Made by a program: the position numbers and the translations under genes | Origin: Microseira wollei NIES-4236 | GTDB taxonomy: Bacteria > Cyanobacteriota > Cyanobacteriia > Cyanobacteriales > Aerosakkonemataceae | Length of the DNA: 57,648 nt | Assembly (NCBI RefSeq): GCF_020521235.1 | Contig: NZ_BLAY01000047.1 | Span: 1-57,648, forward strand | Direction: 5' to 3' | The notes under the pieces: generated by a model | Told to the model about the DNA's origin: nothing | Seen by the model: the letters and a program-made list of their open reading frames with translations, nothing else | The model's database searches: none | Part shown: positions 1-6,668 of the stretch, in pieces | Position numbering within the stretch: the stretch's first letter is position 1 | How the letters are laid out: each line of letters opens with the position of its first letter

Positions 1-160
1 CGACAGCTTCAACGTTGGTAACGACAGCTTCAACGTTGGTAACGACAGCTTCAACGTTGGTAACGACAGCTTCAACGTTGGTAACGACAGCTTCAACGTT
101 GGTAACGACAGCTTCAACGTTGGTAACCACAGCTTCAACGTTGGTAACCACAGCTTCACA
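1..160. repeat. 21-bp tandem repeat, 7 full copies plus a partial one
   Basis: The unit begins CGACAGCTTCAACG and recurs every 21 bases from position 1 to 147, with a partial eighth copy to about 160. The last copies differ by one base (CCACAGC for CGACAGC). Because 21 is a multiple of three the array keeps a reading frame open on both strands. The array probably continues left of the window. On the minus strand it codes for a VVTNVEA heptapeptide repeat. Confidence 0.95.
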
Positions 161-217
161 GCGGATTGCAAGCTCGTCTAGGTACAGCCTTTTGGCTTGT
201 TTGTATAGCGGCAGCAT
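1..217 (-). CDS. Partial gene for a heptapeptide-repeat protein, cut by the left window edge
   Basis: Reading the minus strand from an ATG at 217-215 gives an open frame of at least 72 codons that leaves the window. It starts MLPLYKQAKRLYLDELAIRC and passes directly into tandem VVTNVEA heptapeptides made by the 21-bp repeat. The non-repeat part (KRLYLDELAIRCEA) looks like real protein, and I prefer this frame to the plus-strand frame, which gives a low-complexity VTTASTL repeat followed by an unconvincing tail. The ATG lies inside a 40-bp perfect palindrome, so the true start could be a later codon. I do not recognise the family. The strictly periodic Val/Asn/Glu/Ala unit could form a coiled or solenoid segment, but no function can be assigned. 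Confidence 0.5.
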   Translation of the reverse strand, partial: MLPLYKQAKRLYLDELAIRCEAVVTNVEAVVTNVEAVVTNVEAVVTNVEAVVTNVEAVVTNVEAVVTNVEAV

Positions 218-238
218 TAATGCTGCCGCTATACAAAC
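199..238. repeat. 40-bp perfect palindrome
   Basis: Positions 199-218 are the exact reverse complement of 219-238, with no spacer (centre TTAA). The arms read GTTTGTATAGCGGCAGCATT. It has no U-tract, so it is not a standard terminator; it looks like a cruciform-forming interspersed repeat or MITE remnant. It overlaps the start of the minus-strand repeat gene. Confidence 0.9.
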
Positions 239-341
239 GAAGGTGTACCTCATCCGCCTGCGATCCGCTATAATCGCGTGGGTTCAGATCGCACCCTACC
301 GAGGCAGCGTTAGACTAGGTTAGGTAGATGACTTTTAACTG

Positions 342-2270
342 ATGACTATTTTCACGCTGCGATCGCTCAAAAAAGACTTCGGCATCAAAGAAATCCTCAG
401 AGATGCCAGTTTTAGCCTCGATGAAGGCGACAAAGTTGGACTAATTGGCACCAATGGTTCCGGTAAATCCACCTTGCTGAAAATGATAGCTGGACTCGAG
501 CCAATCGACGCTGGCGATATTTGGGTAAATTCCGGCGCTAAAATTGTCTACCTACCCCAACAGCCAGATTTAGACCCCAATCGCACGGTTTTAGAGCAAA
601 TTTTTGCCGATAGTGGCGAAAAAATGGCGTTGGTGCGGGAATACGAGGAACTTTCGGATAAACTGGCGCACGGACAGGGCGATACTGAAAAGTTGATGGC
701 ACAGTTGTCTAGCGTGTCACATCGCATGGAAGCGGTCGGTGCGTGGGAGTTGGAAACCAATGCCAAAGTGGTTTTGAGCAAGTTGGGAATTGCAGATTTT
801 GATGCCAAAATTGGCGACTTATCAGGAGGGTATCGCAAACGAATTGCGATCGCTGCCGCTTTGCTATCAGAACCCGATGTGTTACTGATGGATGAACCAA
901 CCAACCACCTGGATGCACTGTCGGTGGAATGGTTGCAAAGTTATTTGAATCGCTTCCGGGGTGCGTTGTTACTAATTACCCACGATCGCTATTTTTTGGA
1001 TCGGGTAACAAATCGCATTATCGAAATCGATCGCGGCGACCTTTATACTTATTCTGGCAACTACGCTTACTATTTGGAGAAAAAGGCAGAATCCGAGGAA
1101 TCTGCTGCGAGTACTCAACGCAAACATGCAGGAGTATTGCGACGAGAATTAGAATGGCTCAAACGCGGGCCAAAAGCTCGCAGTACGAAACAAAAAGCCA
1201 GAATTGACCGCATCCGCGACATGCAAGCGCAGGAATTCAAACAAGTGCAGGGAAAGGTCGATATTTCTACCGTTGGTCGTCGCATTGGCAAGAAGGTTAT
1301 TGAGTTAACGAATATTTGCAAGGGATACAACGGGCGTACTTTAATTAAAGATTTCAATTACAATTTCAACCCCGAAGATCGCATAGGGATTATTGGCAGC
1401 AACGGTGCGGGAAAATCCACGCTGATGGATATTATTACCGGACGAGTGCAGCCAGATTCCGGTACGGTAGAAATTGGCTCTACGATTCACATTGGCTATT
1501 TCGATCAGCACTCGGAAGATGTGCTAATGAACGAAAACCAACGTGTTATTGAATACCTCAAAGATGTGGCAGAATTAGTCAAAACGGCGGATGGCAGCGT
1601 GATTACAGCTTCCCAAATGTTGGAGCGGTTTCTGTTTACACCCAATCAACAATATGCCCCAATTAACAAAATTTCTGGGGGTGAAAAACGACGGCTATTT
1701 TTATTGCGGGTGCTGATGAGTGCGCCGAACGTGCTAATTTTGGACGAACCAACCAATGACCTAGATGTGCAAACCTTGGCGGTTTTGGAAGATTATCTAG
1801 AAGACTTTAACGGCTGTGTTATTGTAGTCTCCCACGATCGCTATTTTCTAGACCGCACTGTAGACAAGATTTTTGCCTTAGAACCGGGTGGAAACTTACG
1901 TCAGTATCCCGGCAATTATTCAGTCTATTTAGACTACAAGAAAGCAGAAGAAGAGCAACAAGAAAAGGTAGCGCCCGCCAAATCTGAAACGGCAAAATCT
2001 TCTAGCGCTGGGGCGCGTAACTCTAGCCAAAATTCAAAATCTGATAAGCCTAAAAAGCTTTCTTTTAATGAAAAGCGCGAATACGAAGCGCTGGAAATTA
2101 AAATTCCCGAAATGGAAGCAGAAAAAGAGGAAATTGAGAAGATTCTCTACAACAATCCTCCCAGTGGCTTTACTGAAGTGCAAAGGTTATCAGAGCGTTT
2201 AGCACAATTGAGTCAAGAAATTGATTCTGCTACCGAACGTTGGTTAGAATTGGCGGAACGGGTGAGTTAG
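342..2270 (+). CDS. uup: ABC-F family ATPase, Uup-like
   Basis: Soluble twin-ATPase ABC-F protein of 642 residues with no membrane segments; family members act on ribosomes or on branched DNA intermediates rather than as transporters. The first cassette has Walker A GTNGSGKST (about residue 36), signature LSGGYRKR and Walker B VLLMDEPTNHLD. The second has GSNGAGKST (about 353), SGGEKRR and VLILDEPTNDLD. A charged linker joins them. After residue 545 comes a Ser/Lys-rich spacer and a coiled-coil C-terminal domain (KKLSFNEKREYEALE onward), which is the Uup-type DNA-binding extension. Length fits Uup. The ATG at 342 starts directly with the first cassette, so this start is secure, although no strong Shine-Dalgarno precedes it. 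A stem-loop with T-tract follows the stop. The choice of Uup over another ABC-F subgroup rests on the C-terminal domain. Confidence 0.9.
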   Translation: MTIFTLRSLKKDFGIKEILRDASFSLDEGDKVGLIGTNGSGKSTLLKMIAGLEPIDAGDIWVNSGAKIVYLPQQPDLDPNRTVLEQIFADSGEKMALVREYEELSDKLAHGQGDTEKLMAQLSSVSHRMEAVGAWELETNAKVVLSKLGIADFDAKIGDLSGGYRKRIAIAAALLSEPDVLLMDEPTNHLDALSVEWLQSYLNRFRGALLLITHDRYFLDRVTNRIIEIDRGDLYTYSGNYAYYLEKKAESEESAASTQRKHAGVLRRELEWLKRGPKARSTKQKARIDRIRDMQAQEFKQVQGKVDISTVGRRIGKKVIELTNICKGYNGRTLIKDFNYNFNPEDRIGIIGSNGAGKSTLMDIITGRVQPDSGTVEIGSTIHIGYFDQHSEDVLMNENQRVIEYLKDVAELVKTADGSVITASQMLERFLFTPNQQYAPINKISGGEKRRLFLLRVLMSAPNVLILDEPTNDLDVQTLAVLEDYLEDFNGCVIVVSHDRYFLDRTVDKIFALEPGGNLRQYPGNYSVYLDYKKAEEEQQEKVAPAKSETAKSSSAGARNSSQNSKSDKPKKLSFNEKREYEALEIKIPEMEAEKEEIEKILYNNPPSGFTEVQRLSERLAQLSQEIDSATERWLELAERVS

Positions 2271-2318
2271 TTGCATATTCTACCACTTGCCAATAGACTT
2301 ATCCAATAACTCTTGTGG

Positions 2319-2342
2319 GGTGGGCATTATGCCCGCCTTTAA
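2319..2342 (+). terminator. Stem-loop after the ABC-F gene
   Basis: GGTGGGCAT and ATGCCCGCC form a stem around a one-base loop (2319-2337) followed by TTT. It lies 49 bases after the ABC-F stop and 31 bases before the end of the opposing Uma2 gene, so it can serve as a terminator, possibly for both. Confidence 0.5.
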
Positions 2343-2372
2343 GCGTAGTTTTTAGAGAGGTATAATGCATTT

Positions 2373-3263
2373 CTATTCTCTCTGAAAGAAAGCCTGCACT
2401 TGCTCTGCCGATAAGCACAATATCTCAGCAATCTGACTAACTTCCATCCCCGTAGCCAGGAGATTTTGGGCAGCTTGACGCAGTTGAGCTTGTGCTTGTT
2501 CTTTCTCCAGTTGTGCTTGTTCTGTATCGGTTAGAAGCCAATTTCCTTCGCGATCGCACCAACGCAACCAATGACTCGGAACATCCTCAAAAACCCCCGA
2601 CCAAATGCCCAATCCAATCTCTAAATCCGCCAACCAAATGCGAGGATTATTTGAATTTTGCGACTGTTCAAGATAGCGTCCGCCATCCAATTTGAAATGT
2701 CGTAATTGTTGGGTATAGCGACTGTAAATGATGTAGTGAGGAATCCGCAAATACTCCTCATAAACCTCAAACTTACTCGGTGGATTTTGACGTGTCAGTC
2801 GCGTCGTTTCTATCTCCTCTACCCTATCGACATCATCTGCTTTATTTGATGATTCATTGTAAAACCGTCCCAGATCTTCGCTTTCAGTTCCGGGGGACAA
2901 GAATTCTACCACCACATAGGGATGCTGTCCTTCCTGCCAACTCACATAACTGCGGCGCAGATCTGTACCCTCGTATAAACGCGGGACATTAACTACCAAA
3001 AACCAATCGGGACGTTTATGCCATAGGGGATGCTTGACATCGTAGTAGAGGTTGAGGTCAGACGCAGTGAAGCAATTTTCGCGAGAGTATTTGGTTAATC
3101 GCAGCGTTCGGCTCAACAATTGAGGTTGGAGGTCATGAAATTCATCAGGCAAACCAGGTTCCTCCGGATCTTCGCTGGGTAGATCGTACATCGTTGGCAA
3201 TGTCTCTTTGGGCGACAAGGGCGGATCGACTTGCTCGATCGGCGTGTGGGGAACGAGAACCAT
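2373..3263 (-). CDS. Uma2 family (DUF820) restriction-endonuclease-fold protein
   Basis: Cyanobacteria carry many paralogues of this PD-(D/E)XK nuclease-fold family, mostly of unknown role. Here the fold is visible as HKRPDWFLVV, YVVVEFLSPGT and the later FEVYEEYLRIPHYIIYSRYTQ; the acidic residues of PDW and VEFLSPGT are the expected active-site positions. The C-terminus is a Gln/Glu/Ala-rich helix (about 250-280) ending in a short helix-turn-helix-like tail (GMEVSQIAEILCLSAEQV), common in this family. An ATG four codons upstream (3275) is possible, but a GGAGG sits five bases before the ATG at 3263, so the shorter form, MVLVPHTP, is preferred. It is a single gene convergent with the ABC-F gene. 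Confidence 0.85.
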   Translation of the reverse strand: MVLVPHTPIEQVDPPLSPKETLPTMYDLPSEDPEEPGLPDEFHDLQPQLLSRTLRLTKYSRENCFTASDLNLYYDVKHPLWHKRPDWFLVVNVPRLYEGTDLRRSYVSWQEGQHPYVVVEFLSPGTESEDLGRFYNESSNKADDVDRVEEIETTRLTRQNPPSKFEVYEEYLRIPHYIIYSRYTQQLRHFKLDGGRYLEQSQNSNNPRIWLADLEIGLGIWSGVFEDVPSHWLRWCDREGNWLLTDTEQAQLEKEQAQAQLRQAAQNLLATGMEVSQIAEILCLSAEQVQAFFQRE

Positions 3264-3411
3264 CGCCACCTCCAATGGATTTCAACCTTAATTTAATATT
3301 ATGCTGCTAGATAACCCAAGTTGCTAGTTACATCCCAAGGCATTGAAACCCGGTTTCTCTGAAACAAGACCTGCGATCGCATCTTGATCAAAAGTTACAA
3401 TCGCTTTCGCT

Positions 3412-4860
3412 CTAAACAACGGCTTTCTTCCCTTCCTTGCGTCGCCGAAGTAACAACGCCCCTACAGCAGGTAGCAACCCTAATACCGACGCTGGTTCTG
3501 GTACAGACTTGGGGGGATGCGGTACGAAATCAGCCTGGTAGATGCCAGAGGAACCATCGGTAAAGCGGACAGAAAAGACAAGCGAGTTGCCACTTAACAT
3601 TTGACGACTCACCCCTAGATAATAAGGGGCAATTACCTTGCCATCCAACTGTTCGCCTTCTGCGATAACTCTGGTCAAGCTGCCGCCAAGAGTCGTGTAT
3701 ATTCCATTGCGAATCTCTGGAAATCGAATCGGGCCAGGACAAAACTGACGCGGAGAACAAATAGGGCCAGGAAATTCTCTGAAACCCACAAGATCGCCAC
3801 CTACAAAGGCAACGCTACCCTGGTCTAAGGAAAGGCCACCGAAATTAAAACTGCCTACATTTAAGCCAGCTAAATTGAAGAAATTGCCAATACCACCAGG
3901 AACAGGAGTATTGGTATCAGCTATTAAACTGACTTTTCCATCAACAATAGTGTAAATCGCCGTTGATGGTTGATTACTGTAGCTAACGACAGAAAATGCT
4001 ATATCGTCGTTGTCAACTAGAGGTTGCCCTGCGCTAAAGTTTAAATCAGTTCTGCCACCAAGCATGATAGTAGCAGGGTCTACAATTTTCTTGATAACGC
4101 CCCCGGTGTAAGTGTAGATCCCTGAGCGCCAATTATTTATGGTGCCATCAACAGAAGTGCTAGAGGCAAACACCACATCGGCATTGCTCAAAGAATCAAG
4201 GTTGCTGGTCACTTCAGGAAGAGGAGTGGAACTGTCTACTACCCGTTGTAGGGTTCCCCCTGCATTTGTGAAGAGCGCTACATTTTCAAAACTTGAACCC
4301 CCATAAAACGCTACGTTATTGCCTTTAATAGACAAACCACCGCCAAACGTTGTAAAGTTACTGTTGTCGCCTGGAAGAATGGTAGATTGGTCTATTACTC
4401 GATCCAGCACTCCCCCAATTACTGTGTAAATTCCGTAGACATCGGTACCGCCTAATGGATTTGGTTTATTTCCTGAGCCACCAAAGACTATATTTCCTTT
4501 GTCTATAGCAAGACCTAAATCTAAGCCAATAAAGTTGACATCGCTGAAAGGAACAGGCGTGTTGGTATCTACGACTGTTTGCAGCATTCCTCCAGCATAG
4601 GTATAAATTCCTCGCTGTTCAACACGTCCTTGGTTACCACGTTCACCGGAAAATACTACGATACCGTTATCTATTACAGGTGTGTTCAAGAAAGTAAAAT
4701 TGCCACCGCCCCCAGGAATCGGGGTATTGGTATCTACAATCTTGCTAAAGGTAAAGCTAGCAGCTTCCACAGCTCCTGCTGTTAGCCAACCCAGTGACAA
4801 AGCGATCGCCACCATTTTTGAAAGTGGTTTGATTGTATTCGTCAGAAACAGCGATCTCAT
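3412..4860 (-). CDS. Exported PEP-CTERM protein with internal beta repeats
   Basis: A 482-residue secreted protein. It has a basic N-terminus and hydrophobic segment (MVAIALSLGWLTAGAVEAA, signal peptide), then six to seven copies of a repeat of about 55-65 residues recognisable by (D/N)TPxPGG, GNF, V(A/V)F and GIYT.GG.L..V(I/V)D. It ends with VPEPASVLGL, a hydrophobic stretch and RRRKEGKK, the classic PEP-CTERM sorting signal cut by an exosortase. The spacing suggests a beta-propeller-like structure. The start is supported by a strong AAGGAGG seven bases before the ATG. Such proteins are usually extracellular or tied to exopolysaccharide. No exosortase is in the window, so processing must be encoded elsewhere. 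Confidence 0.85.
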   Translation of the reverse strand: MRSLFLTNTIKPLSKMVAIALSLGWLTAGAVEAASFTFSKIVDTNTPIPGGGGNFTFLNTPVIDNGIVVFSGERGNQGRVEQRGIYTYAGGMLQTVVDTNTPVPFSDVNFIGLDLGLAIDKGNIVFGGSGNKPNPLGGTDVYGIYTVIGGVLDRVIDQSTILPGDNSNFTTFGGGLSIKGNNVAFYGGSSFENVALFTNAGGTLQRVVDSSTPLPEVTSNLDSLSNADVVFASSTSVDGTINNWRSGIYTYTGGVIKKIVDPATIMLGGRTDLNFSAGQPLVDNDDIAFSVVSYSNQPSTAIYTIVDGKVSLIADTNTPVPGGIGNFFNLAGLNVGSFNFGGLSLDQGSVAFVGGDLVGFREFPGPICSPRQFCPGPIRFPEIRNGIYTTLGGSLTRVIAEGEQLDGKVIAPYYLGVSRQMLSGNSLVFSVRFTDGSSGIYQADFVPHPPKSVPEPASVLGLLPAVGALLLRRRKEGKKAVV

Positions 4861-5376
4861 AAAACTTCCTCCTTCACCCTGTGCTTAACCACAAAGATGC
4901 AGCTTTGTGAATTTAGCTTTCCCCTAATCATCCGGCATAAACCGTAAAATTAGGATGAAGTTCTGGCAAAGTTTTCGTGAAATCTCTGTAACATTACGTA
5001 AATTGTTCGCAACCGTCTAAATGCGATCGCTTATTGGCAACTGATTGGAAGCAGGCATTCTGGAACTGTTTGATGCTGTAGGGGCGGGTTTTACCAACCA
5101 TTCTGTGGAACCAAGAAAGATTTCGTTCAACCCGCCCCGGACGGATATAATATAGTTTCCGTTTGCATCGGTATTAAGTAGGTAAGTAAAACTAAATTGA
5201 ACAAGAGGCGGGGGCGGCGCCCCCCCCACAAAAATTCCAGTTTTTTGTGGGTGGGTCGTCCCGCCCGCCCCACACTTGCATAACTATTTTCACTTTATTT
5301 ACTTGTACCTACTTACTGCGCGTAAGGTCAATTAGCAATTAGCAATTAGCAATTATGCAAATAGATTTGATATTAC
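4861..5376. other. Intergenic region of 516 bases with repeat DNA
   Basis: It holds the upstream region of the PEP-CTERM gene, an inverted repeat of the GGGGCGGGTT family (about 5077-5142), a G/C-rich hairpin-prone stretch with GGCGCC and runs of C (5208-5272), and a short AATTAGC heptamer array at 5331-5355. The 70-codon minus-strand frame over 5017-5229 is made largely of repeat DNA, so I do not call it a gene. Confidence 0.7.
5077..5142. repeat. Inverted repeat, GGGGCGGGTT family, copy 1
   Basis: GGGGCGGGTT at 5081-5090 is mirrored by AACCCGCCCC at 5129-5138, with TGTA before the left arm. Related copies occur at 11759-11825 and 57224-57287. Size and terminal inverted repeats suggest a small non-autonomous element, but no target duplication was clear. 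Confidence 0.8.
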
Positions 5377-5994
5377 CTATTTCCGTTTTGCTTTCACCGC
5401 TCTAGACTCTACTGTAAATGCTGGAATATCTTGCAGTTCAGTATCCCTCAAGCTGTATTGTTCGCAAACCAAACTGAGACGAGTGCCGCTGGTTTTAACC
5501 GCATTGACAGAATGGGTCAGATCGCCTTGAAAATACAGCAGTTTGTTCACCTCTGGCTTAATCTGTCCGATATACTTTTTCTGACAGCGCAGCACCAATT
5601 CTCCCCCTTCTAAATTCGGTGGAACTTGCACGTAAAGCACGCTGACCACTAGGGGAGGTTCTACTGTTTTACAGTAAGACCTTAAAGAGCGATCGATATG
5701 CGGATCGACGCGGGAACCTTCCTGGAGTAGCAGCGGATTGAGGTAGAACGCATTGCAGGTGGGTTGTAGTGCTTGGTCTAAATAGGGTTTGAAGAAGGGA
5801 AATCGCCTTTCTACTTCCCCAATTTCCGAACGTTGAAACACTACGGAAAACCCTTTAGTGCCAATAAAGTCGCGGTTGAGGTTGTTGATGGCAAGATAAG
5901 GACATGCCAGAATTTCTCCGCGCAAATCGTTGAGGTAAGCAATTGGGAAGGCGTTGGGATGTTGATGATAGTAATTCAAGGCATTAAGAGGCAT
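5377..5994 (-). CDS. 2OG-Fe(II) oxygenase superfamily protein
   Basis: A 205-residue protein with the double-stranded beta-helix signature of iron- and 2-oxoglutarate-dependent oxygenases. The metal ligands are visible as His and Asp of DPHIDRS (about 110) and the distal His of GDLTHSVNAV (about 167), followed by the 2OG-binding Arg of TSGTRLSLV. The stretch PPNLEGGELVLR matches the 'GGEL' strand of prolyl-4-hydroxylase-like members. No signal peptide is evident. The start MPLNALNYY is the only sensible ATG. The substrate is unknown, although peptidyl or small-molecule hydroxylation is the usual activity. A 54-bp duplicated repeat lies just upstream. Confidence 0.85.
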   Translation of the reverse strand: MPLNALNYYHQHPNAFPIAYLNDLRGEILACPYLAINNLNRDFIGTKGFSVVFQRSEIGEVERRFPFFKPYLDQALQPTCNAFYLNPLLLQEGSRVDPHIDRSLRSYCKTVEPPLVVSVLYVQVPPNLEGGELVLRCQKKYIGQIKPEVNKLLYFQGDLTHSVNAVKTSGTRLSLVCEQYSLRDTELQDIPAFTVESRAVKAKRK

Positions 5995-6006
5995 TTAAGC
6001 GGCAAT

Positions 6007-6105
6007 CCTATCACCTTTGTTTCTGCGTCGCTCTCTTTTCCGAGAAACCCGGTTTCTGGTCCTATCACCTTTGTTTCTGCGTGGCTCTCTTTTCAGAGAA
6101 ACTTT
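6007..6105. repeat. 54-bp direct duplication with a CACCTTTGTTTCTGCGT core
   Basis: CCTATCACCTTTGTTTCTGC begins at 6007 and again at 6061. Both copies run through GCTCTCTTTTC to GAGAAAC, and the first continues into the AAACCCGGTTTCT motif. A diverged relative lies at 52346-52362. It occupies the upstream region of the oxygenase gene. Confidence 0.75.
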
Positions 6106-6190
6106 GGTGTTTGCGTAAGTCTTGAAGCACTTACCCAGAACCTCGTCGTACACCCATACAAAAAAGCTGTTGAGCAGATATTCAGAATTT

Positions 6191-6465
6191 TCAATACTGC
6201 TCAACAATTGTGATGGGATAAATCGTCACGGTAACGATTTCTACCGTTCCATCCGGTGTTTGTTTTATTTCAGTAATCTTGTGACGCGAACGTCGTATTC
6301 AATCCCTAGTGGATGTTCGTTTCTGGCTTGGACTCGCGCCATGCCGTCGGCTTTAGCTTTGGATTCTGCATCGATTTCATACCTTGTTGTCCCGCAGCGA
6401 AAAGCATTGGTCTTTGGTTCAGTGCATTCTTTAATATCGACCAATACTTCATATGTGTGAACCAT
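6191..6465 (-). pseudogene. Small hypothetical gene with an apparent one-base frameshift
   Basis: The first frame (6465 to 6265, 66 codons, start MVHTYEVLVDIKEC) has a strong GAGGAGG six bases before its ATG. It holds a Cys-containing region (CTEPKTNAFRCGTTRYEID) and ends RVTRLLK. Shifting by one base at the AAG near 6278-6281 opens a second frame with convincing protein, KITEIKQTPDGTVEIVTV and onward to IVEQY, stopping at 6191. Joined, the product would be about 90 residues and end in amphipathic beta strands. Restoring one A (AAG to AAAG) joins the two. This may be a true pseudogene, a sequencing indel in a short A run, or a functional 66-residue form. The family is not recognised. Confidence 0.5.
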
Positions 6466-6605
6466 TTGGGGCCTCCTCGTTCAATGTGCAAACGAATAGG
6501 ATACACGGATCAGTATATGAACGCGCAGAGGTGTAAATTCTCAAACAATACAATTCTTATTAACTCTTTATTTTCATTTAATATTGTGTATATTAATTGA
6601 TATAA

Positions 6606-6660
6606 TCAGGACTTACGCAAGGGCGATCCTAGAAACCGGGTTTCTTGGCGTAAGTCCTGA
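6606..6660. repeat. 55-bp MITE-like hairpin with 13-bp terminal inverted repeats
   Basis: TCAGGACTTACGC (6606-6618) and GCGTAAGTCCTGA (6648-6660) are perfect inverted repeats, flanked on both sides by TAA, which could be a target duplication. The interior carries the AGAAACCGGGTTTCT palindrome. It lies eight bases after the end of the RluA-like gene and could also terminate its transcript. A partial copy (TTGCGTAAGTCCTG) is at 52460-52473. Confidence 0.75.
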
Positions 6661-6668
6661 TAATATGC

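Noticed and set aside
15-323. Plus-strand frame of 102 codons with VTTASTL repeats
   Set aside because: It is the reverse reading of the 21-bp array plus the palindrome; the minus frame has better non-repeat protein content.
5995-6207. Minus-strand frame of 70 codons
   Set aside because: Its second half (KRERRRNKGDR) is a translation of the 54-bp duplication and it has no good ribosome site; it overlaps the end of the frameshifted small gene only by a few bases.
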